Both the position numbers and the translations under genes were made by a program. From positions 159,401,278-159,465,277 of the forward strand of contig NC_090024.1 in assembly GCF_037176765.1 (NCBI RefSeq): DNA of 64,000 nt, in the 5' to 3' direction. The notes under the pieces were generated by a model. The model was not told the origin of the DNA. It saw nothing but the letters and a program-made list of their open reading frames with translations, and made no database searches. Of this stretch, positions 1 through 11,879 are shown one piece after another. The stretch's first letter is position 1. Every line of letters starts with the position of its first letter. The DNA comes from Anolis sagrei. Lineage: Eukaryota > Chordata > Lepidosauria > Squamata > Anolidae.

Positions 1-140
1 ACATTGGCTAATCTGAAGAATAATTTCCTTGAGACAACATTATCCTGTGTATCTAGGTTTTTTTCACTATATGCTGCAATCTGCTCAACTATATTTTCTT
101 GAACAAATACAGTGCCATTTTTTTTCAGAGTCTGGATTTA

Positions 141-168
141 AAAAAAAAAAGAAAGAAAGAAAGAACAG
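141..168. repeat. A-rich / (GAAA)n simple repeat
   Basis: A run of A followed by GAAA units. The surrounding 1-680 is AT-rich single-copy-looking DNA with no gene I can recognise. Confidence 0.8.
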
Positions 169-680
169 TTATTTATGCCCTTTTAGTTTCACACCTCTCT
201 TATTTTCTGTCTTAAGTGCTTGGCAGGTTTGACATCATAAACTACTTGTCATTACTTGGAGAATCATTTCAGAAATACTATACTCTCCTGGCATTGTAAA
301 GGCACATGTTACAACCCCCCATTTCCTCCTTACAAGTAGAGGAAGAGATATAAACAGCACAAATGATTTTTTTCCCCCTGGCACATTTCTCACTCCCATC
401 TTGTATTGTCAGAATATTGACAGATTTGATGCATCAGACAGGAAAGTATTTTTAACAAGTGTTTCTCAAAGGAGCCAAAAGGATCCTGTGATGGGTCGAA
501 AATCACTTATGTGTGTTCCATTGTGTAGATATCAGATTTCTATTTCTGATCACTTCCACATCCAACTTCAGATACTTTTCAAGCAGTTATGCAGAAATCT
601 CTATTCCTACATTCAGGGGATGAAAAGTATTTAAACAAAATGTGCTTCTACACTGCAATCTAATGCATTGTAAGTTTCAT

Positions 681-719
681 ATCAGCCTGCATGCATCCAC
701 ACAATGCATACAGGCTGAT
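681..719. repeat. Short inverted repeat (16-bp arms)
   Basis: Arms 681-696 and 704-719 match at 15 of 16 positions around a 7-nt spacer. Probably the core of an old foldback element; the neighbouring 740-1040 is a more GC-rich tract of unknown origin. Confidence 0.6.
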
Positions 720-1279
720 GCAATTTAACCTCGAGTAAGCCACTTAATGTGGCTGCACCCTGGGTTTAAAAAAAATACAAGGAAAGGCACAATTCTTGCT
801 CCAGGATTCAGATCTTCCCGTGTGCTCATGCAGTGGGGACATCCATCCTGGATCTCTGTGTGGGATGCAGGATCATGTCCCCATAGCTATCATGCGCTCC
901 CTGGCTCAGGGATGTGGGATGGCTCTCCCACTTGTCTGTCCATTCCCGAACCCAAATTTAACCCCTAAAAGAAAGAAAATAGCAGTTACCTTGGTCTGTC
1001 AGCACTCTAAATTTCCTGGTTTGCTGCCATGTGACTGAGCCTGGAAAATTTGGAGAACGAGGGGAGGAGCTCACACTTACCAAGCTGTTTCAGTCAGTTA
1101 CATAAGGCAAACCAGGATCTACTGATCAGAAAGTGTCACATTCTTTCTTCTTCTTTTTTTTGAGGGGGGTAAGAATCATGCCCCATTACTGGCAGTACTA
1201 TAACCAGGTTCAGCATGGTGGGCTATGGGATTGCTGTCCCACCTCCAAGGCAGTTGATAGCAACCCTATGTAGACATAG

Positions 1280-1606
1280 GACCTTATCACATGGGGAAAA
1301 TTCCCCATTGTAAAACACTTCATCCATGCAGTCGGCAAGGAACCTGCCAGATGTCATCACATGATACAATATCTGCTTTTGGCAAGGTTACATGCCGGCT
1401 ATGTCAGCAAAGTGTGCTACAAGGGAGAAATGAATGTGGGAAACTACGTAGGTTCAAATCAAAAATCATAGGAATATACACCAAGTATATTTCCAGCATG
1501 TGATGGGCAATCAGGCAATACAGGGCACTCAGTGACAGATTTGCTATGCTGCCCCACTATTTTCCCTGCTTTCCCCCACATCAAGGACCTCCATGTGATG
1601 AGATCT
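1280..1606. mobile_element. Foldback DNA element, family G (degraded)
   Basis: Starts GGACCTTATCACATGGGG and ends near a matching inverted CCATGTGATGAGA. The same kind of end (GGACCTCATCACATTG) is seen at 56737. No coding content. The superfamily is not clear. Confidence 0.4.
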
Positions 1607-2263
1607 ATAATGCAGCTCCCTGACTTATGGATAGGGACTACAAATTACTGGTACACATTTGCCAGAAAGAAACGTAAGGTAGATTTGCATGGTGGAAGCT
1701 TTTTTGTAGCTCAGCAGCACAGAAGTTTCTGAGTCTAAGATCTGTGAGTACTGATACTTTTTGGTTATTTTCCATGGACATTAAAGACATTCACACGGAG
1801 CAACATTCTGTTCCTTTTATGACAGTGCCAGCCGTGATGTTTCAGCAGTTAATTACAAGATAATACTTTAGAACTGACAGTGAGCAGCATGCTCAACAAA
1901 ACTCAGTAGGAAAAGGGAAGGCATGAAGTAATCCAAAATAAAAGACTGCACACCTCCTCACATATATAATTAACACAGTTTATATGTATCTCCAATCAAA
2001 GTAAGTAAAAACAAAGGAATTTTGGTGATCCATTAGTAAAATCAAAAAGCAGATCGAAGAGCTATATTTGTTAGAGCCTACCTAAATGCCACAAAAGTAT
2101 GCAAGCTTCCAAGCAAACCAGAACTCTCCATTGGTCTATGTGAGCCAAGGAAAAGAGACGGGTTGGAGGGGGGAAAAGAAAAGAGAGCAAAACTCAGGCC
2201 AAATATTGTGTCTATGAGGTCTGCAACTGCAATTAATATTGCAGACTGAATGAATCACTAGAC

Positions 2264-2634
2264 CAGGGGTCCTCAAACGAAGGGCTGAGGGCCAAATACG
2301 GCCCTCCAAGGTCATTTACCTGGCCCTCGCACAGGACCAACCTAAGTCTGAAATGACTTGAAAGCACACAACAACAACAACAACAATCATATCTCATCAG
2401 CCAAAAGCAGGGCAACACTTCCCATTGAAATACTAATAAGTTTATATTTGTTAAAATTATTCTTCATTTTAATTATTGTATTGTTTTAAGTGGTTTTTGC
2501 ACTGCAAATTAGATATGTGCAGTGTGCATAGGAATTCATTCATATATTTTTTTCAAATTATAATCCGGCCCTCCAACTGTTTGAGAGGGCCGGTTTAAAC
2601 CTGGCCCTCGGTTTAAAAAGTTTGAGGACCCCTG
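2264..2634. mobile_element. Non-autonomous hAT transposon, 371 bp, 8-bp TSD
   Basis: Terminal inverted repeats CAGGGGTCCTCAAAC and ...TTTGAGGACCCCTG, flanked by a perfect 8-bp direct repeat CACTAGAC at 2256-2263 and 2635-2642. The interior is AT-rich and non-coding. TSD length and CAG ends place it in hAT. Confidence 0.9.
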
Positions 2635-2649
2635 CACTAGACACTGCAT

Positions 2650-3420
2650 GGAATGGCTGATGCTTGTTTATTCACCTAGCCTTACTAGTGGAGTCATCAT
2701 CATATCATAGGGTATCACATGTGGCTGAGTATGATTGCCTTCCAAGTGTAGGGTCTTGGTGATGTGTCCGTAAGTGGCTATTCTTGATCTGCATGTTCTT
2801 TCGCAGCAAGGACATTGATTTCCAGATGGAAGTTGATCCCAACAAGAGTTGGCTTGAGGTACCTTCCTCTTGACATACTTCTCCCTTTCACCCTCAATTT
2901 GTGCCTCTTTTAATTCCACAGAACTGTTTGTCACAGCTGACCTCCAGTTAGAACATGTAAGGGCCAGGGTTTCCCAGTTCTATGTGACTACCACATTTTT
3001 TAAGGTTAGTTTTAAGCCCATGATTAAATCTCTTTTGCTATCCAACATCCCATTTTTCGTTCTTGAGTTTAGAGTAGAGTAATTGCTTTGGGAGACAGTG
3101 ATCAGGCATTCAGACATCGTGGCCAGTCCGGTAAAGTTGATGGCAATGGATCATCGCTTCAGTGCTGGTGGTCTTTGCTTCTTCCAGCACACTAATATGT
3201 GTCCGCCTGTCTTCCCAAGAGATTTGCAGGATTTTTCGGAGGCGACACTGATGGAATCATTCCAGAAGTTGAGAGTGACATTTGTAGACAGTCCATATTT
3301 TGCAGGCATATAACAGGGTTGAGAGGACAATAACTTTATAAACAAGCATCTTGGTCTCCCTACAAATGTCCTGATCCTCAAACACTCCCTGCTTCATTAA
3401 AAGAAAATGCTGCACTTGCG
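2650..3420 (-). mobile_element. Non-LTR retrotransposon remnant (RT C-terminus and terminal zinc finger)
   Basis: The minus strand encodes, in shifted frames, KMLVYKVIVLSTLLYACKIW, then ISVLEEAKTTSTEAMIHCHQ, the region just after the reverse transcriptase palm in a LINE group common in fish and reptiles (LLYGSETW type). A C-terminal Cys-rich block (CPCCERTCRSRIATYGH) follows at about 2790-2830. Several frameshifts and stops: dead. The clade is not assigned. Confidence 0.6.
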
Positions 3421-5212
3421 GAGCTCAGATGGGTTACAAATCTCTCATCCCATTGTGTGCTGTTGCCAGGAGGCAGAAAAGAGGCTAATAAAAATATCTC
3501 TCTATTAAAGTTAAAGCTCAGATGGTGTTGTATTTCAGAATTGATGTTCTGGAGTAAAGTTCACGGTATAGGTCTAGTTTAGTGGGAACCAACAATTGGA
3601 CTTAGCCAATGCTTCCTTATCTAATCAGAGATATATCTACTGCAACATTGTATTGCATATTTACAATGGCAAAAATCAAGGCTTGCCTTTTCAATTTAAA
3701 AATATCCTTCCATGGATGGTTCGATGCGTAGATTAAGAACCTGTGGATACGAAGGGCGGACTGGACAGTGTAATTACCCTTGTTCTGATCATGTTGTTTG
3801 TTGAGAACTTCGAAATAGTAGTTCATGCTGGGTTTCTTTCCTTTTTAATGCAACAAAAGTCTCCCACTGGAAATTTGAATAATGATGTCCGCAAATCTCT
3901 GGTTTTCAAATAGTTGAAAGTATGCAGATGGAAAGTTGTACAAGTAGTGGTTTAATTTGTACATTATGCACTGCACTGCATGAAGCATCTGTATTCAAGC
4001 ATTATAATTACAGAAACACATTATTTGATGAGCAGACAAGTCATGACACTTTGCTGCTAATTTCAAATAATGGTGGGGCTTAATTATTCGTAGTCCATTC
4101 AAAATAATTAGCAATTGTTGTTTTCTGGGATCTCTGTCACTCCAAGCAGTAGAACAACATTGCCTAAAACCTCAAATGAATTTTGTTGTAAGCATATAAA
4201 TAAGAACAATGCCTTCCCTGGGACCCCGAACACAAAGGAGCAGTGAGAAAATTGCATGGTTTTGCATTAAATGGCTTTTTTGAGCATTTATTAGACGATC
4301 CCCATGACATCACAGTATTTATTTATCTGACATAGGTAAAAAGATTATGATAATGAAAGCCAATAATTATCCTTTTCTGTGTGTCTCTGTGAGTAAAGCA
4401 CAAATAAAACATAGCCAGCTAAACTGAGGTTCATAAAAGCTTAAAGAGGAGACATGAGGAGCAACTTAAAGACCTAGAAGCTCCTTCTTTGGGAAGGAGG
4501 GAAGCTGTCCAGATTTGGTTGCTGTGTTTCTTCAGCAATCCGTCACCATCTTTCTAATTCTGCTACTGCTTTAGGCCATGCTATAATGAATGTGTAAGTC
4601 TTTTACAATTTTTCTGCTCTACAGAATAGTGCTAGAGGACATAGAAAAGGCTGCTAAATTGTTGTAGCATGCAAGCAATCAGTGAGTGTGTGTGTGTCGA
4701 CTGCAAAATAAAGTGCATGAAGCTGATCGGTCAGGCAATGCATGGGGTGATGGCTGAGCCTAGAACTTGTGGATGCAGTTGCGATTTTTGTTCAGGCTCC
4801 AGCTATGCAGTTGAAGACAGTTGGAAAAGAGAAGCAGAGAGAGACAGAGTGATTTGTTTCTTGGCTGCTGAAAAGAAGGTATCTCATATGGACAAAGAAA
4901 TATCATTTTAAATCTCTCTGAAAGGGCATTTAGTGAGATGATGCAACTGATCATATTGTACATATGTTGTTCTGAATTAAGATGAATAAACTACTTTTAT
5001 TGTGTTTCTTTTTCAGTTCAACATCATTATTGTTCATCTGCGTATTTTCTTTCCCTGGCAAGGCAGTGTGTGGGCTGATCAAATGTGAACGACACATGGT
5101 TTATTTTACATTCCGCCACATAATCTTATATGGCAGTTTCTTTTCCTTGGATTGTTCCTAATCCCTATATAAACGCAATAATTCTAAAAGAAGCCTGAGG
5201 TGTTTTCTGTTA
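3421..5212. other. No gene recognised; AT-rich
   Basis: Short open frames only, no splice-consistent exons or family motifs. I see no clear repeat ends. Confidence 0.6.
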
Positions 5213-5287
5213 TTTATTTATTTATGAAATGTATACCCTGCCCTTTCCCAGTCAAGGGTCCAAGGCAGTTTACAGTCAGTAAAAACA
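5213..5287 (-). mobile_element. L2-type LINE 3' end, split by the Helitron
   Basis: TATTTATTTATTTATG followed by a stretch resembling the lizard L2 3' end in reverse (CCTGCCCTTTCCCAG, AAGGCAGTTTAC). The typical LINE 3' UTR sequence resumes at 6863 (acaatataaaaattaaaaac), so 5288-6862 is an insertion inside it. Confidence 0.65.
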
Positions 5288-5325
5288 TCTATATATATAA
5301 ATTTGTTAGGGGCATCCAACGAGGA

Positions 5326-5714
5326 AACAAAACTCAAAAAACCCCCAACGAAACTTAACCAAAATTCCCATGCCCATAACACAACCCACAAGGTACAAAC
5401 ATATCTACTCAAAATGAAAAACAACACAACAACACACTCACAAAACGGCAAAACAACAAAACTCAAAAATCCCCCAACGAAACTTAACTAAAATCCCCGT
5501 GCCCATAACACAACCCACAAGGTACAAACATACCTACTCAAAATGAAAAACAACACAGCAACACACTCACAAAACGGCAAAAGAACAAAACTCAAAAAAA
5601 ACCCCAACGAAACTTAACCAAAATTCCCATACCCATAACACAACCCACAAGGTACAAACATATCTACTCAAAATGAAAAACAACACAACAACACACTCAC
5701 AAAACGGCAAAACA
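5326..5714. repeat. Three tandem 129-bp direct repeats
   Basis: Units start at 5326, 5455 and 5584 (each at aacaaaactc). They differ at only a few positions. They lie just inside the Helitron 5' end. Confidence 0.9.
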
Positions 5715-5814
5715 ACTGAGCATGCACATTGGCGCCCAGCCGCAAGTTCCCTGGCGCGCGCACATGGCCTTCCGGCCAACGTTCTCTCTGCGGAAACCAT
5801 GCCCACTCCAAGCC

Positions 5815-6095
5815 CCGCCGCACCGCTTCCCGCACACACACACCCCCTGCCGCACACACACATGCAACCCCATGCTCCATCACTCCCCCCGCCGCCGCAT
5901 ACACACATGCAACCCCACTCCCCCCGCCGCCACACACACACACGCAACCCCACGCTCCATCACTCCCCCCACCGCCGCACACACAAGCAACCCCACTCCC
6001 CCCGCCACCGCACACACACACGCAACCCCACGCTCCATCACTCCCCCCGCTGCCGCACACACACACGCAACCCCACGCTCCATCACTCCCCTGCC
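5815..6095. repeat. CAC/CCCC-rich minisatellite
   Basis: Repeated blocks of (CA)n, CGCAACCCCA and CGCTCCATCACTCCCC alternate with CGCCGC. Internal to the Helitron. Confidence 0.8.
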
Positions 6096-6439
6096 CCATT
6101 CTTACCTCCTTTTACTTCACGCCACCTCCAAACCCCACCCCGCCCCTTCCCGCCCTGTCAAAATCTAGGAAAGACAGGAAGGAAGGAAAGAAGGAAGAAA
6201 GAGAAAGGGAGGTAAAGAAAAAGGGGGAAGGAAGGAAAGTTAGAGAAAGAAGGAAGAAGAAAAGGAAAGAAAAGGAAAGATGGAAGGAAAGAAAAGAGAG
6301 ACAGCAGAAGAGAAAGAAAAAGGGGGAAGGCAGGAAAGAGATAGAGAAAGAAGAGGAGAAGGAAAGATGGGAAGGAAGGAAGGAAGGAAGGAAGGAAGGA
6401 AGGAAGGAGGGAAGGAAGGAGAGAAAGAGGGAAGATTGG

Positions 6440-6462
6440 CCACAGCAACACGTGGCGGGTAA
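6440..6462 (+). other. Internal relic of the Helitron 3' terminator hairpin
   Basis: GCCACAGCAACACGTGGCGG matches the terminal hairpin at about 6834-6852 except in the loop, but is followed by GTAAAG instead of GCACAGCTAG. It looks like an earlier terminator that lost its CTAG end. Confidence 0.7.
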
Positions 6463-7181
6463 AGGTTGTTATTTCTATTATTATTATTATGCTATTGTTC
6501 CTATGAGACCCTTTTAGGAGGAATGGAAGAGGTGTCAGGTCCCGGAGGCAATGCATTGCATTATTGTTATTGTTATGATGGTGGTGAAATAAAAGGAAAT
6601 AAAAAGTGAAAGAAGGAAGCAAACAGGGAGGGAAGAAAGGCAAAGGAAGAAAGGGGGAGGGAATGAAGGAAAGAGAAGGATGAAACCAAGTAGTGAAAGA
6701 AGGAAAGAAAGAAAGAGGTAGAGAAGGAAGAAAGGAGAGAAAGGGGGAGGAAAAGGGGGAAGGAATAGGTAGGGACCTCTCTTTCATAATAGTCCAGATA
6801 TCTACCTCAACTTTGATAAGTTTTACTATAGGCCACAGCAACGCGTGGCAGGGCACAGCTAGTACAATATAAAAATTAAAAACAAGCTAAAACAATAAAT
6901 ATTAACAAATGCTATGAAATACTAGGCAGTTCTCCTTCTGTAACAGGTTAAAGTAAATCTGATTTTCCGTATCAGCATTTTGAAATAGATGTGATTTTCT
7001 GTGTGCTCTACTTGAGTGTTCCATACTGGTGTGTTCCAATGGCAGCAATCTGTGAAAGGATTGTATCACAATTGAAAGGTCTTTTGTCACACAAAAAAAA
7101 AAAACCAGAAAAAGGGTCCACTCTGATGTCTCCAGATAATGTCTTAGTTGTTGTTAGTTAATGAAGGAAGCTTTATTTATG

Positions 7182-7487
7182 GGCGGTTCCAGACAGGCCT
7201 TTATCCCAGAACCTTAAGCGTTTTTAAAAAGTGGATGTTCCTGGGGGGCTGTCCCCACCCACCCCAGAAAGTGTGCACTTTCTGAGGTGGGTGTCCAGAT
7301 GCTCTCGCAGGACTGGTCCACGAGAATATCTGGAAGCCCTACCCTCCCAAAAGCTCTTTTAAAAGTAAAGAAAACTTACCCGACCTCCAGTACAGTGTTG
7401 CAGCCGCTCTCCTGGCACGTAGAAATAATACACCAGGAGAGCAGAGGGGAGGAAAATCGTTTTCTTTACTTTTAAAAGGGCTCTGGG
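7182..7487. mobile_element. Foldback DNA element, family F
   Basis: Starts GGGCGGTTCCAGACAGGCC; inverted arms around the centre share tttactttt-aaaagggct and ctctcctgg-cacg blocks (about 7360-7400 against 7425-7480). Related copies at 10128 and 12836. No coding capacity. Confidence 0.6.
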
Positions 7488-8214
7488 TGATAAATAAATA
7501 AAATAAATACAAATACTGTCTTTTCTAGTGAGCTATGTCTTCTCATGTTCTGGCCAAAGTACAACAATATCAGTTGAGTCTTAGCTTCTAAGGAAAATAT
7601 AGCCTTGGTTTGCTCTTGGATGCATATTTTTAGGAGCCCACAGTCTGTAGAACCATTCTCCAGCACATCTCAAATAGATTGAGTTTCTTCCTATCACCTT
7701 TTTTCTCTGCCCAGTGTTTTGACTATACTTTATTTGTTAACATGAAAAATGCTTTCTAGTCTTTACTCATAGAACCAACCATCAGACAGCTCTGCCTTTT
7801 TATTATGGTTGCATTTAACAAATCAACATCTCATCTGATTTGTGATCCATAATAACCAGTGGGTAGAGGGGAGAACTGAAGCCAAAGTCTGCATAAATCA
7901 AAGTCTGCAACACACACACAAATCCAACATTTCACCCACCAAATACTCCTGGGATTTCTTATTTTTCAGACTTTTTCCCTGCTTAAGGAAAGACCTTTTT
8001 CACTGTGCCAAATATTTTGAGGGCTCCAAGAATTTCTTGAGCTGTACCCATGTGTTACGAGATTTAAAACCTTCAATATATCCGTAACTGCTAATAAAAT
8101 TAGTTTTGCCAATCTCTTAACATCTCAAATGGGAATTCCAGACCATTTTATATTTCTAATGAAATATTATCTGTTCTTCTTGTACAATAACTGTTATAAA
8201 CAGTTTCTTTTTGA

Positions 8215-8245
<31 letters not shown>

Positions 8246-8811
8246 GGAAAGAAAGAGTCCTTTAGAAAATACTAGTGAGGAGTACACACACTCCAAGCTT
8301 AGACAGGTTTTCTGAGCGTGGGCTTCTTTGCCTTTCTATGTCAGAGCACTTCTTAAGATTAACTTCCAAGAAAATTGTGTGTATGTTTGTATGTTGTATA
8401 TACACATATATCATGTAATGGATAGCAGTCTAGGAATCTCTTCATGCCAGTCTTTCCCCATTAAGTTTCACTCACAGTTACTGCTTTTTGAGTTTGAACT
8501 TCGGCTTTGCCTAATTTGAGGGGATTCTCCAGCCCCTATCAGATATATCAGACTTTTGGCCAATACTTTTCCCATTGTTCAAATTTCACATTGTGACCCA
8601 TAATTTGAGCCCATTCAGTCATACATTCTTGCCATGTTCATGTTCCAATTGAATTTTCAATACTAGTTTGCTCATCTTGGCTAATAAAAGTTTATTGTTG
8701 GTATACAATAATGTTTAAATGTCTATCTTTACCCATTTAAAACTGTAATTGTTTTATCCATTTTAAACCTGTGAGTTACCAACAAATATTATATCAATCA
8801 TTTTCAAATTA
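7488..8811. other. No gene recognised; contains (GAAA)n at 8213-8256
   Basis: AT-rich DNA with one tetranucleotide repeat. No exon or element ends that I can support. Confidence 0.6.
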
Positions 8812-9175
8812 ATAATAATAATAATAACTTTATTCTTATATCCCGCCACCATCTCCCCAAAGGAACTCAAGGCAACTTACATGGGGACCAAGCCCAACAG
8901 AAACAGAAATAAAATATAGCACAAATTTTAAAAATTGCATTTCAATAATTAAAACAGTAAAACCAATCAACAGACATCATTTAAAAACATAAGAACAGCA
9001 ATAACCATCAACGAATAGCTGAGAAGAGTGAGTGTGTTTGGATCTAGGAGGGCGGGGCAAGGGCTAATACAGCTGTACGGTGGGATGGGTAATAAAGGGC
9101 TACAAGGCCAGACAATGAGTTAGGGCTGGGGGTGGGGCTAACTCATTGTTTTCCTCTTGTATTACCCATTGTCAT
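8812..9175 (-). mobile_element. L2-type LINE 3' end with (AAT)n tail and a foldback tail
   Basis: AATAATAATAATAATAACTT, then TATCCCGCCACCATCTCCCC and the LINE 3' UTR in reverse. At 9085-9169 lies an imperfect inverted repeat: 12-bp perfect arms 9112-9123/9138-9149 and outer 10-bp arms 9085-9094/9160-9169. Confidence 0.6.
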
Positions 9176-10127
9176 GCAATTTTAGCATTTAATTTTTTTC
9201 TGTGTTAATCCATAATTTGCTGTACATTCCTTTTATTCAAATAACTTGCAACCTTCTTCCAATTTTTCTGTTGTGTGTGTTGAATAATATTTATAAATGA
9301 TAATTCTAATTCCATCAATGCCCAAAGTGGGACCCTTTCTTTTTTGGCTATTGAAAGTGAGTAAAGTTAAAAACTGCTTCATTAATTATTGGTGAACACT
9401 TCTAGAGAACCCTAAAGCTAAGACAGTCTGAACTATAAAGATTGTAAGCGACAGTCTACATTCCAAAAAGATATGAGACCGCTGCAATAAAAATAAATTA
9501 TGACATTTGCTGGTAGAAAATAAAATTCCAGTACCTTCTCTCACTGATTTGGCAGGATTCAAAATAGAATACAGAGGTATACAGCACTACTTCTGTTTTC
9601 TACTTCTAATTTCTGGTACAGGTTTGTGCAAATGGTTTGGGAAATATTAGAATGAACAAGATGAAACCTAATCCAAAACAAAATGGAAGTGTTTCTCTCT
9701 GTCCATACCTCTGAATGAACTCCAAGGGTTTCATGTAGAGGATAAAGAATAACAGAAGGGGAGGTCTCCTAAGGCCATGGAGCAAAAACCACAATTCTCA
9801 AATCTCTTCCAGGAAAGACAAGACTAACAATAATGATATACTTTCTCTCAGCCCTGCCAACTCAGCTCCCTCAGAAGGATTTAGTTTGCTTACTATGTTA
9901 TATTGCCCAATAGCTTGCCAAGATAACAATGACAGTGGACATAAAATACACAAATAAATGAAATAATGTAAAGCCTCAAACAAATTTAAATAGCTACAGG
10001 CTGAAACCAACCTGAGAACAGTAACTAAAGTTGATAGCATTGAAATGGAATTTTCGAGCAGTAAGAGTATATTAAGATCAATTAAAAAGATCAGAAAGTC
10101 CTAAATTTTGATTTTGCTCTTTCCAAT
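9176..10127. other. No gene or repeat recognised
   Basis: Read on both strands; short frames only. Confidence 0.5.
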
Positions 10128-10635
10128 TTTAGTCCGCACACCACCCCCAAATACCAGCATTTTTCATGGGGGGTTCCTAGATGTCCTCTCGGTACCTTCC
10201 AGGACGACAAGACACCTGCCAAAAAAAAACCTTTTAAAAATACGGCATTTCCCTGCTGCTAGCACTCTCCTGACATGTAGCAATGACACACAAGGAGAAG
10301 GGGGGCAGGAGTGACCTTTCTCCCCTCCTCCTGGTGCATCATGGGAGGGGGGGTTGGAAGAGAATTGGTGCCATCACAGTTGTGAAAGGGCTGTCTGGAC
10401 TGCCCACTCAGAAGTCCAGGGCTTCTGAGGGGGCAGTCTAGACATCAGCCATAGTGGGTTCAATTCATACCTTTGAAGAAGGCACTGATCAAACCCACTA
10501 TCAAATTACCTCATCACAAACAGGGTTTTCCTGCATTGTGATGAAAGCATTTGTATTTTTTTGGAGCATTGTTTGAACACCCCCTGCAAATATCCAGGAG
10601 GGTGCACATTTTGTCCCCTATCTAGATGGGCCCCA
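10128..10635. mobile_element. Foldback DNA element, family F (degraded)
   Basis: Shares the central inverted blocks ctctcctg-acatg and ctcctggtgcatcat with the copies at 7182 and 12836; the right end reads TCTAGATGGGCCCC. The left end is eroded. Confidence 0.5.
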
Positions 10636-11871
10636 GATTACAGTGTATTCAAATAATTAGGTTCTTCCACACAACCTAGATTCCCGAGATTGTCATCCGT
10701 ATGTTGTTCAAAAAGGGAAGATTGGGTACAGAGTTTTAAATGCATGTGTACACAGGATCAGTATTTGTTTTGCTTTTTTAGGGGGGGGGGGGCTAACTAC
10801 CTCCTTCACAAGGACAAATGAAGCATCTCTTTGCTTTCGTTTAAAAGCCATTCTTTTACCAAACAAAATTGTTGGTGCTAAAAATATTAATTATAATTGT
10901 CCATCATACTTCATAAGCTATTTTCATAGATGTCCAACATCAGTTTCTTCAAAAGATCAGAGTAAAACTTAGATTTCATGGACACAGATAAGATATAAAA
11001 AAGCCATGCTAAATAATTATGGGTGCCTTAGGTAGCAGTAATTCTAATCTTGCATCAGCATGCATTGCCATGTGCTCTGTTTCATCGTATTCTCTCCTGA
11101 TTACCTAATATGCAAGTGTACTGTATCTCTCTTAACCTTTCTTTTTTTGGGTAATGTTATTGATTTATTACAATTGCAAATATCTCCGTTCCTTTGGCTA
11201 TAAATGCACACACCCCATAATAAATTAAAGGAAACTATAAGTGAGTGAAGTTATGCACAAAAGGGCTATGTTTTCAGCAGTGCAAGATGAAACAAGCCAT
11301 TTACAGATTCAGTAGATGGTCAAAATAAGCTATAATTTGACTGAATCTTACACGTCTCCTTCATTACTTTTAGTTCCTTCTTTTATGATTCCAGGTAAGG
11401 AAATTGTAGCTATAATGCATACATATACAGAGAGAATTAAAGACACTACTGCAGTCTCTGCTGCAGCAGTGTCTTTTTGTTTGTTGTATTATATATTATT
11501 CAAGCCTTCCTATGGGGAACCTGTGATGTTACTCAATTTCCATTTATCCTTTGAGGAAAAAGTATAAAGAATATTCCGGCATTGACTCAATAATCTGAGA
11601 CACAGCATTTTGAAATCACAAGATATTTCAGCCCTGAACAAGAACGAAAATGCATTTTTGTTATTCTGGGGGTAGGGTCATGCAACAAACATTGCATTAT
11701 ACCAAAATATATATTTGCACAGAATACAATGCGCAGAATATCACAATCAGCAATACAGTACATTTCAAAGTGCAGTTTACTGATTGTACAATAGAGCAAG
11801 CTGTGAGTACAATCCTCTGCATTTATTGATAGGCATGGATATGTTAGATCAGAGGTGGACAACTTTCTTTA
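10636..11871. other. No gene recognised
   Basis: AT-rich. 10908-10970 is nearly identical to 60168-60231 (see findings). Short G run at about 10781-10791. Confidence 0.5.
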
Positions 11872-11879
11872 CTTTAAAC

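Larger units (their letters stand above)
5288..6862 (+). mobile_element. Non-autonomous Helitron, 1575 bp
   Basis: Begins TCTATATATATAAATTTG and ends with a stem GCCAC-AGCAACGC-GTGGC, an 8-nt spacer and CTAG, inserted between A (5287) and T (6863) without target duplication: the Helitron hallmarks. Contents in order: three 129-bp direct repeats (5326-5714), a GC-rich piece with a CAC-rich minisatellite (5815-6095), purine-rich GGAA tracts (6170-6430), an internal copy of the 3' hairpin (about 6440-6462), a second purine tract (6590-6770) and the true terminus. The purine tracts create open frames of over 200 codons that are not genes. No Rep/helicase is encoded. Confidence 0.88.

Noticed and set aside
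5326-5714. CRISPR-like array
   Set aside because: The repeats are 129 bp and directly adjacent with no spacers, and lie within a eukaryotic Helitron.
5729-6517. 262-codon plus-strand open frame and 232-codon minus-strand frame at 6158-6856
   Set aside because: Both come from CAC-rich and GGAA-rich low-complexity DNA inside the Helitron; the encoded strings are Pro/His or Lys/Glu/Arg repeats without a domain.
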